Position numbers and translations under genes: made by a program. 64,000 nt of DNA from Melghiribacillus thermohalophilus (GTDB taxonomy: Bacteria > Bacillota > Bacilli > Bacillales > Alkalibacillaceae): contig NZ_SMAN01000004.1 in NCBI RefSeq assembly GCF_004342905.1, positions 62,001 to 126,000 of the forward strand, written 5' to 3'. The notes beneath the pieces are model-generated. The model saw nothing but the letters and a program-made list of their open reading frames with translations, was not told where the DNA came from and did not search any database. Shown in pieces: positions 52,728-62,368 of this stretch. The stretch's first letter is position 1. Each line of letters opens with the position of its first letter.

Positions 52728-52984
52728 TTCATTCTCACACCTGATCAAAAGTAATATATAAGACCCTCAAATGCAGTCCTGTCTGCTTTCCGGACCCAGC
52801 TCACGACTGCTCAGCCTGTCATGAATCGTCAGGCTGTCTTTAGAATCGGTCATGGTGTTTGCATTTTCTCTATTTATTGTATTCAGTCAAAGGGGCAGTT
52901 AAAACAGGAAAATTGATGTTTTGCAATCTCGTGAAATGGTAATGGGAACATGCGAACGGGTAGGGACTCGTTTACGAGTAATCC
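52728..52984. other. Intergenic region between divergent ypmR and zapA
   Basis: About 260 bases. The only structure I note is a short palindrome, ACTCG-TTTA-CGAGT (52966-52979), just before the zapA promoter; no gene or RNA is recognised. Confidence 0.4.
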
Positions 52985-53014
52985 TTTCCAACTAGCTCAC
53001 AATCATGTTAATAT
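52985..53014 (+). promoter_or_regulatory. Probable promoter of zapA
   Basis: TTTCCA (52985-52990), 18 bases, TAATAT (53009-53014). Moderate match. Confidence 0.4.
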
Positions 53015-53047
53015 ATTCTTTAGATGATAGATGAGGAGGCTGTTTCT

Positions 53048-53320
53048 GTGACACAGTCAAAAAAAAATCGGACAACGGTTGAAATTCATAACCGAAAATA
53101 TACAATAGTGGGAGAAGAACCTCCCCATCATATACAAATGGTCGCCGGCATGGTGGATCAGAAAATGAAGGAGATTCAGGAGGGGAATCCTCATCTGGAT
53201 ACGACTAAACTGGCTGTTTTGACAGCTGTCAATACGATGAATGATTATTTAAAATTAAAAGATGAATACACCGATTTGTTAGATCAAATTCAGAAAAAGG
53301 AAAGAAAGAAAAATGGTTGA
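53048..53320 (+). CDS. zapA: Cell division protein ZapA
   Basis: Predicted 90 residues. The N-terminal beta part (TTVEIHNRKYTIVGEE) and C-terminal coiled coil (LAVLTAVNTMNDYLKLKDEY) match ZapA, which promotes FtsZ bundling at the division site. GTG 53048 is set by GAGGAGG (53032-53038); the more upstream ATG 53024 would place the ribosome site inside the gene. Overlaps cvpA by eight bases. Confidence 0.9.
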   Translation: MTQSKKNRTTVEIHNRKYTIVGEEPPHHIQMVAGMVDQKMKEIQEGNPHLDTTKLAVLTAVNTMNDYLKLKDEYTDLLDQIQKKERKKNG

Positions 53321-53876
53321 TATATTTATTTTTATACTAATAATCATGGGAATTTTCATTGGATTAAGACGCGGATTTATCATGCAGTTCATGCATCTTA
53401 CCGGTTTCATCATTGCTTTTGTTTTTGCTGTTATTTATTATGACAATCTTGCTCCCCTGCTGGAGTTGTGGATTCCATACCCTGAAATACAGGATGACAG
53501 TACCTGGGCGATATTTGTCAATACTTTGCCCCTTGAACATGCCTTCTATAATGCGGTAGCATTTGCTATTTTGTTTTTTGGGGTAAAAATCATTCTTCAA
53601 ATCGTGGCCAATATGCTTGATTTTATTGCCGAACTTCCAGTGCTAAACAGTTTTAACGGGATGCTTGGGGCAGTACTTGGGTTTATAGAAGTGTATTTTA
53701 TTTTATTTATTATGCTTTACTTCCTTTCACTTGTACCCGTAGTGTTTATCCAGAAGTTAATCGACAGTTCCTTTCTGGCCCAGTTTATTGTTGAACACAC
53801 CCCTGTCATCTCGAATCAAATAAAATCCTTGTGGTTTACCCATGTTGCCGATTATTTTTCGAACTTCTCATCTTAA
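53313..53876 (+). CDS. CvpA-family membrane protein (YshB)
   Basis: Predicted 187 residues with about four membrane segments; MVDIFIFILIIMGIFIGLRRGFIMQF and GMLGAVLGFIEVYFIL mark the CvpA family. Related to colicin V production proteins; role in Bacilli unknown. It overlaps zapA, and its stop codon lies inside a terminator hairpin. Confidence 0.87.
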   Translation: MVDIFIFILIIMGIFIGLRRGFIMQFMHLTGFIIAFVFAVIYYDNLAPLLELWIPYPEIQDDSTWAIFVNTLPLEHAFYNAVAFAILFFGVKIILQIVANMLDFIAELPVLNSFNGMLGAVLGFIEVYFILFIMLYFLSLVPVVFIQKLIDSSFLAQFIVEHTPVISNQIKSLWFTHVADYFSNFSS

Positions 53877-53900
53877 TAGCATGAGAAGTTCTTTATTTTC
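53861..53900 (+). terminator. Terminator overlapping the cvpA stop codon
   Basis: GAACTTCTCAT (53861-53871) pairs perfectly with ATGAGAAGTTC (53881-53891), followed by TTTATTTTC. The left arm is inside the cvpA coding sequence. It ends the zapA-cvpA transcript. Confidence 0.8.
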
Positions 53901-54133
53901 TTCTAGTGAAGTCATTGCCTGTGGACAATTATCCATTTCTTTTTTAAAAAGAATAAGTTGAGTCTGTTCCTATCCTTCAAATGGAAGAGTTTGTTGTTCA
54001 GATTCGGCACCAGCCCCTCGAGCTACTATGATTTTGCCGGGATGTCCAGCCCTTCAGCAGTGGGCGGGATTAAGCAGGTGTGTGAAGCATTTCTTAAGTC
54101 ATTCATTAGAACCCCGTGAAAGTGAGTGGTAGT

Positions 54134-55852
54134 ATGAAAGTAAATAAAAAAGAAGTCATCAGACTTTTGGAGAAAATTGCCATATACCTTGAATTAAAAG
54201 CTGAAAATCCGTTTAAAATAGCAGCTTACCGGAAGGCTGCACAGGCACTGGACACCGATGACCGTTCCCTCGCACAGATCGATGATTTGACAACACTGAA
54301 GGGAATAGGTAAAGGAACAGCTGCTGTTATTCAAGAGTATATCGAAAAAGGGGAGTCCCAGACCTTAAAACAGCTTGAGGAAGAAATTCCAGCAGGCTTA
54401 ATCCCCCTGTTAGAATTGCCGGGGCTTGGAGGCAAAAAATTAGCCAGGCTATACCAGGAACTGGGAGTAACAGATGCATTTAGCTTAAAAGAGGCGTGTG
54501 AAAGCGGGAAAGTGGAACAATTAAGCGGTTTCGGGAAAAAATCTTCTGAAAAAATAGTAAAGGCGCTGGAAGATGCTTCGGAAAAACCTGAGCGCCTTCC
54601 CGTCGCATTTATGATTCCTATTGCAAATAAAATTGAAGCCCGGTTAAATGGGATGGATGGGGTTGTTCGTTTTTCCAGAGCCGGAAGTATGAGGCGTATG
54701 CAAGAAACGATTAAAGATCTCGATTTTATTATCGCGACGGATCACCCCGAAAAAATAAAAAAACAACTTGTTGCCCTGGATGGCATACAAGAAGTTGTAG
54801 CTCAGGGCGATACGAAAGTAACAGTCATCTTCTATGAAGGTTATGATGTGTCGGTTGATTTCCGAATCGTCAGTCCTGAAGCATTTTCCACTGCTCTTCA
54901 TCACTTTACCGGTTCGAAAGATCATAACGTAGCCATGCGCCAGCTGGCAAAAGAACAGGGAAAAAAGATTAATGAATACGGGGTTGAAGACGTTGAAACA
55001 GGAGAGATTCACACTTTTGATTCAGAAGAAGCATTTTTTCAGTCTTTCGGCCTCCATTATATTCCGCCTGAACTCAGAGAACATCAGGGTGAAATCGAGG
55101 CCTTTAAACAGGAGGTCTCTCTTATAGAATTTACAGATATCCGGGGCGATTTGCACATGCATACAACCTGGAGCGACGGCGCCCAGTCTCTGGAAGAAAT
55201 GACCGAAAAAGCAATTGAAAAAGGGTATGAGTATATCGCCATTACGGATCACTCAAAATACCTCAGGGTAGCAAACGGTCTTGACGAAAAGCGGTTGAGA
55301 AATCAGCGGGAAGAAATTGCGCGTTTGAATGAAATATATCCTGAGATTCATATTTTTTCTGGTGTTGAAATGGATATATTACCAGATGGAAATCTTGATT
55401 TTTCTGAAGATTTCTTGAAAGAAATGGATCTGGTTATTGCATCTATCCATTCTGGTTTTAAACAATCAAAAAAAGACATCATGAAGCGGATCAAATCGGC
55501 AATGGAATGCCCTTATGTGCATTTGATCGCCCATCCAACCGGCCGATTAATTGGCAGAAGATCCGGATATGACGTAGACTTTGAACAGCTCATCCACTGG
55601 GCAAAAGAAACGAATACGGCACTTGAATTGAACGCGAATCCGAATCGACTGGATCTTTCATGGAAATGGCTAAAGAGAGCCCAGGAGACTGGTGTGAAAA
55701 TAGCGATTAACACAGATGCCCACAGCTTTAACATGCTCGATGATATCCATCTGGGTGTGATAATGGCCAGAAAAGGATGGCTCAAAAAAGAAACTGTACT
55801 GAATACCTGGTCCCTAAAGCAGCTTGAACAGTTTTTAAACAAAAATAAATAA
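54134..55852 (+). CDS. polX: Family X DNA polymerase/3'-5' exonuclease PolX
   Basis: Predicted 572 residues. Helix-hairpin-helix region (GIGKGTAAVIQEY), polymerase palm with catalytic aspartates in DLDFII and DVSVDF, and a C-terminal PHP phosphoesterase domain (GDLHMHTTWSDG, AITDHS, GVEMDIL, IAHPTGR, INTDAHS) that provides exonuclease activity. Repair of gaps and abasic sites. ATG 54134 gives the family N-terminus; GTG 54116 is an alternative. About 235 bases after the cvpA terminator, with no promoter I can pick out. Confidence 0.93.
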   Translation: MKVNKKEVIRLLEKIAIYLELKAENPFKIAAYRKAAQALDTDDRSLAQIDDLTTLKGIGKGTAAVIQEYIEKGESQTLKQLEEEIPAGLIPLLELPGLGGKKLARLYQELGVTDAFSLKEACESGKVEQLSGFGKKSSEKIVKALEDASEKPERLPVAFMIPIANKIEARLNGMDGVVRFSRAGSMRRMQETIKDLDFIIATDHPEKIKKQLVALDGIQEVVAQGDTKVTVIFYEGYDVSVDFRIVSPEAFSTALHHFTGSKDHNVAMRQLAKEQGKKINEYGVEDVETGEIHTFDSEEAFFQSFGLHYIPPELREHQGEIEAFKQEVSLIEFTDIRGDLHMHTTWSDGAQSLEEMTEKAIEKGYEYIAITDHSKYLRVANGLDEKRLRNQREEIARLNEIYPEIHIFSGVEMDILPDGNLDFSEDFLKEMDLVIASIHSGFKQSKKDIMKRIKSAMECPYVHLIAHPTGRLIGRRSGYDVDFEQLIHWAKETNTALELNANPNRLDLSWKWLKRAQETGVKIAINTDAHSFNMLDDIHLGVIMARKGWLKKETVLNTWSLKQLEQFLNKNK

Positions 55853-55891
55853 TGGTTGACATGTATTTTAAAGCATAAAGGAGAAGGAAAC

Positions 55892-58240
55892 ATGAATGAC
55901 CGAGTTTACAAAGTCCTCGAGTTTGATAAAGTAATCCACCAGCTGAAAGAGCATGCCAGTTCATCACCTGGTAAAGAACTGGTAGCAACATTAGAACCTT
56001 CTACAAACCTTGAGGAAGTTGTTAGATGGCAGGAAGAAACAGACGAGGCTTTTCAGGTTTTGCGTGTAAAAGGACATATCCCCCTTGGTGGTATCAAAGA
56101 TATACGTCCGAGCATCAAGCGGGCCAAAATCGGCGGGATGCTCCAGCCTGATGAGTGTTTAGACGTTGCCAGTGTCATCAGTGCCAGTAAAACGTTAAAA
56201 CGTTTTATTGAGGAAATTGATGAGGTGGATATTCCGATATTAAAACATTTAAGTGAAGAAATCACCCCTTTAAATGAACTGGAAAGAAGCATAAAAAGTT
56301 GTATTGATGATCATGGTCAGGTTCTGGATAGTGCATCAGACAGGCTGCGATCGGTCCGCAGGCAAATTCGTTCTTTTGAAAGCAGGATCAGGGATAAATT
56401 GGAACATGATACCCGGACAAAAAGTAAGATGCTTTCGGATGCCATCATTACTATACGCAATGACCGTTATGTATTGCCGGTTAAACAGGAATACAGGGGA
56501 GCATTTGGAGGCATTGTCCATGACCAGTCTTCCTCAGGGGCAACACTGTTTATAGAACCCGGTGCTGTTGTGGAGCTAAACAATGAACTGCAGGAAGCGC
56601 GATCCCGGGAAAAACAGGAAATCGAACGGATTTTGAGGGAACTGACCGAAAAGATTGCCCAGGACGCAGAACCGTTAAATCTCCATATGAATATTCTGTC
56701 GAAAATTGACTTTATGACGGCGAAAGCAAAGTATGCGAGAAAGATAAAGGGTACTAAACCTGAAATGAACGACCGGGGAATCATCGATATGAAACAGGCA
56801 AGACATCCATTGATCCCTGCAGAAGAAGTGGTTGCAAACGATATTTCTATCGGTAAAGATTCTACAGCCATTGTCATTACCGGTCCGAATACCGGGGGGA
56901 AAACCGTCACTCTTAAAATGGTAGGGTTAACAACCTTAATGGCTCAGTCCGGATTAATGGTTCCTGCCCTTGATGGGTGTAAAATGGCGGTTTTTGAACA
57001 TGTTTTTGCCGATATTGGCGACGAACAGTCCATTGAACAGAGTTTGAGCACTTTTTCTTCCCACATGACCAATATTGTTGATATCCTGAATCATGTAAAC
57101 GATCAAACCCTGGTGCTGTTTGATGAATTGGGTGCGGGGACTGATCCTCAGGAAGGAGCAGCTCTAGCCATGGCCATACTGGATGAAGTGGTTGAAAGGA
57201 ACGCCAGAGTCATTGCCACCACCCATTATCCGGAACTTAAGGCGTATGGATACAACAGGGAACAGGTCATCAATGCATCAGTCGATTTTGACGTGAAAAC
57301 ATTAAAACCGACTTACCGCCTTCTCATAGGTGTACCGGGAAGAAGCAACGCGTTTGAGATTTCCAGAAAGCTTGGTCTGAGCGAAGAAATCATCCACAAA
57401 TCCAAAACGTTAATCGGCCGGGATTCCCAGAGTGTGGAGAACATGATTGCCTCACTTGAAGAGTCGAGGAGAAAAGCAGATCAAGACTACGAGGAAGCAG
57501 CAAAAGTTCTTGATGAAGCAGCAAACCTCCTCCAAGATTTGAAAAGAAAATGGAAGCAATTTGAACAGAAAAAAGAGCATTTGTACAAACAAGCGGAAGA
57601 AAAAGCGAAAAAAGAGGTTGAAAAAGCAAAACAAAAAGCCGAAGAAATCATTGACGAGTTACGCTCCATGCAACAACAGGCCCATATAAAAGAGCATCAG
57701 CTAATTGATGCCAGAAAACAGCTCGAGGAAGCACAGGTGGAATTTGCTCAGAAAAATCAGTCAGCAGATCACCCCGCGAGCCAGCAGCCAAACAAATCTT
57801 TACAGCCCGGAGATGAAGTAAAAGTGCTTTCTTTAAATCAGGAAGGGCATATTGTTGAACAAATGAATGATTCAGAATATCAGGTTCAGCTGGGAATCAT
57901 GAAAGTAAAAGTGAATCAACAAGATTTACAATTTATTCACCGCCCGGAGTCTGTTAAAGAACAATCCCTATCAACGGTTAAGGGGAGTTCATACCATGTC
58001 AAACCAGAATTGGATCTCAGGGGAGAACGCTATGAAGATGCTCTTCACCGATTGGAAAAGTACATTGATGATGCAATCCTTGCTGGTTATCCACAGGTCT
58101 CCATCATCCATGGAAAAGGTACCGGGGCTTTGCGACAGGCTGTTCAAAATTTTGCTAAACAGCATCCTTCTATTCAGTCATCCAGATTGGGAGGAATGAA
58201 TGAAGGCGGAAGCGGTGTGACGGTGTTGAAATTAGGATAA
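55892..58240 (+). CDS. mutS2: Endonuclease MutS2
   Basis: Predicted 782 residues. No mismatch-recognition domain; core clamp region (coiled), ATPase with Walker [13 protein letters not shown], Walker [14 protein letters not shown], a long coiled coil (about 515-630), and a C-terminal Smr nuclease domain ([23 protein letters not shown]). Acts in ribosome-collision rescue and recombination control by family. ATG 55892 follows AAAGGAGAAGG; the frame is open to 55856. Confidence 0.94.
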   Translation: MNDRVYKVLEFDKVIHQLKEHASSSPGKELVATLEPSTNLEEVVRWQEETDEAFQVLRVKGHIPLGGIKDIRPSIKRAKIGGMLQPDECLDVASVISASKTLKRFIEEIDEVDIPILKHLSEEITPLNELERSIKSCIDDHGQVLDSASDRLRSVRRQIRSFESRIRDKLEHDTRTKSKMLSDAIITIRNDRYVLPVKQEYRGAFGGIVHDQSSSGATLFIEPGAVVELNNELQEARSREKQEIERILRELTEKIAQDAEPLNLHMNILSKIDFMTAKAKYARKIKGTKPEMNDRGIIDMKQARHPLIPAEEVVANDISIGKDSTAIVITGPNTGGKTVTLKMVGLTTLMAQSGLMVPALDGCKMAVFEHVFADIGDEQSIEQSLSTFSSHMTNIVDILNHVNDQTLVLFDELGAGTDPQEGAALAMAILDEVVERNARVIATTHYPELKAYGYNREQVINASVDFDVKTLKPTYRLLIGVPGRSNAFEISRKLGLSEEIIHKSKTLIGRDSQSVENMIASLEESRRKADQDYEEAAKVLDEAANLLQDLKRKWKQFEQKKEHLYKQAEEKAKKEVEKAKQKAEEIIDELRSMQQQAHIKEHQLIDARKQLEEAQVEFAQKNQSADHPASQQPNKSLQPGDEVKVLSLNQEGHIVEQMNDSEYQVQLGIMKVKVNQQDLQFIHRPESVKEQSLSTVKGSSYHVKPELDLRGERYEDALHRLEKYIDDAILAGYPQVSIIHGKGTGALRQAVQNFAKQHPSIQSSRLGGMNEGGSGVTVLKLG

Positions 58241-58256
58241 AATTTAGGGGGGAAAG

Positions 58257-58670
58257 ATGATGTGGAAAAGTTTTTGGGAATATCCCCTGGTTGAGACAGC
58301 AGCGACTTTTAGTGTTGTGATCTTATGCGTGATTGTTTTTCTTGCAGTTTTTGAATTGGTGACAAAATACAATAACTGGAAGGAAATTCGGAAGGGGAAC
58401 GTATCAGTTGCTATGGCTACAGGGGGGAAAATATTCGGGATTACAAATATTTTTCGGTTTTCCATTCAGCATAACGATACGATGCTGGAGAGCATAGGGT
58501 GGGGAACGTTTGGGTTTTTGCTATTGCTTACAGGCTATTTTATTTTTGAATTTCTGACGCCAACGTTTCGTATCGATGAGGAAATCGAGGCTGACAACCG
58601 GGCAGTTGGCTTCATATCGATGGTCATATCTGTAGGATTATCTTTTGTAGTTGGGGCTACGATCTTATAA
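58257..58670 (+). CDS. yshE: DUF350 membrane protein YshE
   Basis: Predicted 137 residues with four membrane segments; GNVSVAMATGGKIFGITNIF and ADNRAVGFISMVISVGLSFV are DUF350 features. Follows mutS2 as in B. subtilis. AGGGGGG precedes a doublet ATGATG; either codon may start. Function unknown. Confidence 0.85.
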   Translation: MMWKSFWEYPLVETAATFSVVILCVIVFLAVFELVTKYNNWKEIRKGNVSVAMATGGKIFGITNIFRFSIQHNDTMLESIGWGTFGFLLLLTGYFIFEFLTPTFRIDEEIEADNRAVGFISMVISVGLSFVVGATIL

Positions 58671-58683
58671 GGAGAGCTGGGAA

Positions 58684-58764
58684 ATGGAAACGTTAGCAAA
58701 AGTGTTAATGATTGTAGCAGCAATATTTGTGGTGATTGGTATTGTATATTTAATGATTGGATGA
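58684..58764 (+). CDS. Small single-span membrane peptide
   Basis: A 26-residue frame beginning METLAKVLMIVAAIFVV, with one hydrophobic helix filling nearly the whole peptide. AAGGAGAGC precedes the ATG. It starts 13 bases after yshE and before the operon terminator, so it is cotranscribed. I recognise no family, but the ribosome site, composition and position support it. Confidence 0.6.
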   Translation: METLAKVLMIVAAIFVVIGIVYLMIG

Positions 58765-58777
58765 TGTTGCTGCTGTT

Positions 58778-58815
58778 GCACCCGAAAAATAGAAAAACTT
58801 TCGGGTGCTTTTTTT
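58778..58815 (+). terminator. Terminator after yshE and the small peptide gene
   Basis: GCACCCGAAA (58778-58787) pairs with TTTCGGGTGC (58799-58808), then seven T. Confidence 0.9.
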
Positions 58816-59094
58816 GTTCCCATGAAAGACTATAGAAAGGATAACGAAGAGGGCCATAGGGTTCAGTCATCGTGATTGGTGGTGCGTTGTCTTTGTTATG
58901 GCTGAAGGGGTTCCTATCTATCTTTTTAAACATTTACGATTGATCTCAGGCTTTCTGGCGTTGTTCCCCGGACACTCTTCGGTCAGTTTTTCACTGGCCA
59001 TCGGGTTTTCTGATGCCTGACAGAGCGGCCAATTTTGTGACTTGAACCACAGCGTGATGACGCCAGGTTATTTTTCAGATGATTTACAATAATA
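58816..59094. other. Intergenic region before lcfA
   Basis: About 280 bases with no gene or RNA recognised. I looked for a second TGAATGA-type FadR operator here and found none. Confidence 0.45.
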
Positions 59095-59123
59095 TTTCAA
59101 ATCAGACAAAAAAAGTTTATAAT
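59095..59123 (+). promoter_or_regulatory. Sigma-A promoter of lcfA
   Basis: TTTCAA (59095-59100), 17 bases, TATAAT (59118-59123), 31 bases before the start codon. Confidence 0.6.
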
Positions 59124-59153
59124 AAACTTAAAGAAACTAAAGGAGGTTATGAT

Positions 59154-60854
59154 ATGACGAAAGAAGAGAAGAAGGTGTGGCTTGATTTATATCCTGAAGA
59201 AATTCCTGCAACCATTGATTATGATGAAAAACCCCTTCATGAGTTTTTGATTGATACAGCCAGCCGTTATCCTGAAAAGAAAGCGCTTCATTTTTTGGGG
59301 AGAGAAATGACATACAGGGATCTGCTGGAATCGTCGAAAAAAATGGCATCTTTTTTGCAGTCATTAGGTCTGGAAAAAGGTGAACGAGTGGCAATCATGC
59401 TCCCCAACTCCCCTCAATCCATTATCGGTTATTATGGAGCTTTGATGACCGGGGCCATTGTGGTGCAGACCAATCCCCTGTATACTGAACGGGAACTGGA
59501 ATACCAGTTGAAAGATTCAGGTGCAACATATATGATCTGTCTGGATATGCTGTTTCCGCGGGTGAAAACCGTAAAAAATCAGACAGATCTTCAGCATGTG
59601 ATTGTCACCAGTATGAAAGATTATCTTCCTTTCCCAAAAAATGTATTATACCCATTCGTTCAAAAGAAGCAGGGTCAGCATCCCGGGAAAATCGAACAGA
59701 CAGAAAACGTACATCACTGGAAACAGGTTTTGAAGCAGTCCGGGGATGGTGTAAAGCAAGTAGATATTGATCCAAAAGAAGACCTTGCTCTGCTTCAGTA
59801 TACAGGCGGAACCACTGGTTTTCCAAAGGGAGTTATGCTCACTCACCTCAATCTCGTTGCCAATACTCAAATGTCCAAAGCCTGGCTTTATAAAGTCAAG
59901 GATGGCGAAGGTGTTACCCTGGGAGCACTCCCGTTTTTCCATGTTTATGGCATGACCTCTGTGATGAATTTTTCAGTCATGATGGGGCAAAAAATGATTC
60001 TTATGCCGAAATTTGACCCGGAAGAAATTTTAAAAATGATTGAAAAGGAACGCCCGAGCTTATTTCCTGGTGCACCGACGATGTACATCGGTTTACTGAA
60101 TCATCCCAAAATCAAAGATTACGATCTTTCGTCAATTGAGGCCTGTATCAGCGGTTCTGCTCCTCTTCCGGTAGAGGTCCAGGATCAATTTGAAACGATC
60201 ACCGGGGGGAAACTGGTGGAAGGCTATGGGTTAACCGAATCATCACCTGTTACCCATGCTAATTTTATCTGGGGTGACCGGGTGTCAGGAAGCATTGGTG
60301 TTCCATGGCCTGATACCGATTCGAAAATATTCAGGACGGATACGATGGAAGAAGCGGAAGTCGGAGAGGTAGGAGAAATTGCTGTTAAAGGACCTCAGGT
60401 GATGAAAGGGTACTGGAATCGCCCGGAGGAGACTGAAAAAGTATTAAAGGATGGCTGGTTGTTTACCGGTGATATGGGTTACATGGATGAAAGAGGATAT
60501 TTTTATGTAGTGGACAGAAAAAAAGATATGATTATTGCAGGGGGATATAATATTTACCCACGGGAAGTCGAAGAAGTGCTATATGAACACGAGGCCGTTC
60601 AAGAAGCAGCCGTTGTAGGCGTGCCCGATCCATACCGCGGAGAAACAGTCAAGGCATTTTTGGTGCTAAAAGAGAGTAAAACTGTTTCAGAAGAAGAACT
60701 TGACGAATTTTGCAGAAAACATCTTGCCGCATATAAAGTTCCACGCATCTATGAGTTCAGGGATGAACTGCCAAAAACGGCCGTAGGGAAAATTTTAAGA
60801 AGAAAGCTGGCAGAAGAAGAAAAGGCCAATCAGAGCGAGGAAAACGCACAATGA
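59154..60854 (+). CDS. lcfA: Long-chain acyl-CoA synthetase
   Basis: Predicted 566-residue ANL-family ligase that activates fatty acids to acyl-CoA. AMP-binding motifs: YTGGTTGFPKGVMLTH (P-loop-like), EGYGLTESSPVTH, GWLFTGDMGYMDERGYFYVVDRKKDMI and the C-terminal catalytic lysine in LPKTAVGKILRRKL. AAAGGAGG precedes ATG 59154. It heads the fatty-acid degradation block before fadR. Symbol follows the B. subtilis locus. Confidence 0.94.
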   Translation: MTKEEKKVWLDLYPEEIPATIDYDEKPLHEFLIDTASRYPEKKALHFLGREMTYRDLLESSKKMASFLQSLGLEKGERVAIMLPNSPQSIIGYYGALMTGAIVVQTNPLYTERELEYQLKDSGATYMICLDMLFPRVKTVKNQTDLQHVIVTSMKDYLPFPKNVLYPFVQKKQGQHPGKIEQTENVHHWKQVLKQSGDGVKQVDIDPKEDLALLQYTGGTTGFPKGVMLTHLNLVANTQMSKAWLYKVKDGEGVTLGALPFFHVYGMTSVMNFSVMMGQKMILMPKFDPEEILKMIEKERPSLFPGAPTMYIGLLNHPKIKDYDLSSIEACISGSAPLPVEVQDQFETITGGKLVEGYGLTESSPVTHANFIWGDRVSGSIGVPWPDTDSKIFRTDTMEEAEVGEVGEIAVKGPQVMKGYWNRPEETEKVLKDGWLFTGDMGYMDERGYFYVVDRKKDMIIAGGYNIYPREVEEVLYEHEAVQEAAVVGVPDPYRGETVKAFLVLKESKTVSEEELDEFCRKHLAAYKVPRIYEFRDELPKTAVGKILRRKLAEEEKANQSEENAQ

Positions 60855-60887
60855 CGCAAAATCATGTATGTATGAATGCCACGAAAG

Positions 60888-60916
60888 TTGACATAAATTT
60901 TAAGGGGTTGTAGAAT
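60888..60916 (+). promoter_or_regulatory. Sigma-A promoter of the fadR operon
   Basis: TTGACA (60888-60893), 17 bases, TAGAAT (60911-60916), directly upstream of the FadR operator. Confidence 0.8.
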
Positions 60917-60922
60917 GAAGAG

Positions 60923-60940
60923 TGAATGACTGTTCATTCA
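60923..60940 (+). promoter_or_regulatory. FadR operator
   Basis: A perfect palindrome TGAATGA-CTGT-TCATTCA at the expected transcription start, matching the known Bacillus FadR box. It should mediate autorepression and control fadB-etfBA, relieved by long-chain acyl-CoA. Confidence 0.85.
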
Positions 60941-60966
60941 GTTTTTGTCAGACAGAGGAGATGGCT

Positions 60967-61569
60967 ATGAAACGAAATAAACCAAAGTACAAACAAATCA
61001 TTGATGCAGCTGTTGAAGTAATCGCCGAAAACGGATACCATGCCTCACAGGTGTCAAAAATTGCAAAAAAAGCCGGTGTAGCTGACGGCACCATTTATTT
61101 ATACTTTAAAAATAAAGAAGACATCTTAGTATCTGTATTCAGAGAAAAGATGGGTGAGTTTATTGAAAAAATCAGAGAAGAAATCACCAAAAAAGAATCA
61201 GCAGAAGATAAATTATATTCCCTGATTGAAATCCACTTTAAACAACTCTCTTTAAATCATCAGCTGGCGATTGTGACTCAACTGGAACTTCGTCAATCCA
61301 ATAAAGATTTGCGTATGAAAATTAACAATTCCCTGAAAGGTTATCTTGCAATTATTGATCAGATTCTTAAAGAAGGTATTGAAGAAGGATTGTTTCATCC
61401 GCAAATTAATATTAAACTATTAAGACAGATGATATTTGGTACAGTGGATGAGGTCGTTACGAACTGGGTGATGAAAGATCAGAAATATGACCTGGTCAAA
61501 CAGGCAAAAGATGTCCACTATTACATTCTTAACGGTCTAAAATCCACTGATGATAAAAAAGGGAGTTGA
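60967..61569 (+). CDS. fadR: TetR-family fatty-acid degradation repressor FadR
   Basis: Predicted 200 residues. N-terminal TetR helix-turn-helix ([23 protein letters not shown], read in parts, and [14 protein letters not shown]) and C-terminal ligand domain typical of FadR. ATG 60967 has AGAGGAG at 6-base spacing; the frame upstream to 60922 is promoter and operator. Followed by fadB with only 4 bases between. Confidence 0.93.
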   Translation: MKRNKPKYKQIIDAAVEVIAENGYHASQVSKIAKKAGVADGTIYLYFKNKEDILVSVFREKMGEFIEKIREEITKKESAEDKLYSLIEIHFKQLSLNHQLAIVTQLELRQSNKDLRMKINNSLKGYLAIIDQILKEGIEEGLFHPQINIKLLRQMIFGTVDEVVTNWVMKDQKYDLVKQAKDVHYYILNGLKSTDDKKGS

Positions 61570-61573
61570 GATT

Positions 61574-62350
61574 ATGGGAAAAGTCTTGCTAACGAAGAGT
61601 GATCACATCGCCACCATCACACTGAACAGTCCCCCTGCCAATGCTCTTTCCACAGATGTTCTTACCGATTTGTCTGAAGCATTGGATCAGGTCGAACAAG
61701 ACAAATCCATAAAAGCCGTTATCTTGCATGGTGAAGGTAGATTCTTTTCAGCAGGTGCTGATATTAAAGAATTTACCGGTCTTCAAAACGAGGATGATTA
61801 TACAAAACTGGCGAGAAAGGGTCAACAGCTTTTTGACCGGATTGAACATTTTCACGTTCCTGTAATCGCTGCCATTCACAAGGCAGCCCTCGGCGGTGGT
61901 CTGGAGCTTGCCATGTCCTGTCATATCCGGATAATCACAGAAGATGCCAAATTAGGACTTCCTGAACTGACCCTTGGCATTATTCCAGGTTTTGCAGGTA
62001 CCCAGCGGCTTCCACGCTATGTCGGCATACCAAGAGCCTATGAAATGATTCTGACAGGCGAACCGATTTCCGGTAAGGAAGCATTTCAGTATGGGCTGGC
62101 CAACAAAGTGGTTGCCCAGGATGATGAATTGCTAGATGAAGCGCGGAAACTGGCTGCGAAAATTGCCCAGAAAAGCGGTCCAACGATTCACGCGGTGATG
62201 AAACTCTTGCCGTATGCCCAAACCTCTCAATTTAAAGAAGGGGTTCATCAGGAAGCCATCGAATTTGGAAAAGTCTTCGGTACAGAAGATGCAAAAGAAG
62301 GGGTTCAGGCATTTATTGAAAAGCGAAAACCTAATTTCAAAGACCAATAG
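61574..62350 (+). CDS. fadB: Enoyl-CoA hydratase
   Basis: Predicted 258-residue crotonase-fold enzyme of beta-oxidation. Oxyanion-hole motifs [13 protein letters not shown] and [13 protein letters not shown], with the catalytic Glu in [18 protein letters not shown]. In the B. subtilis fadR operon the equivalent gene is fadB. AAAGGGAG precedes ATG 61574. Confidence 0.92.
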   Translation: MGKVLLTKSDHIATITLNSPPANALSTDVLTDLSEALDQVEQDKSIKAVILHGEGRFFSAGADIKEFTGLQNEDDYTKLARKGQQLFDRIEHFHVPVIAAIHKAALGGGLELAMSCHIRIITEDAKLGLPELTLGIIPGFAGTQRLPRYVGIPRAYEMILTGEPISGKEAFQYGLANKVVAQDDELLDEARKLAAKIAQKSGPTIHAVMKLLPYAQTSQFKEGVHQEAIEFGKVFGTEDAKEGVQAFIEKRKPNFKDQ

Positions 62351-62368
62351 ATTCAGGGAGGTTATGAC

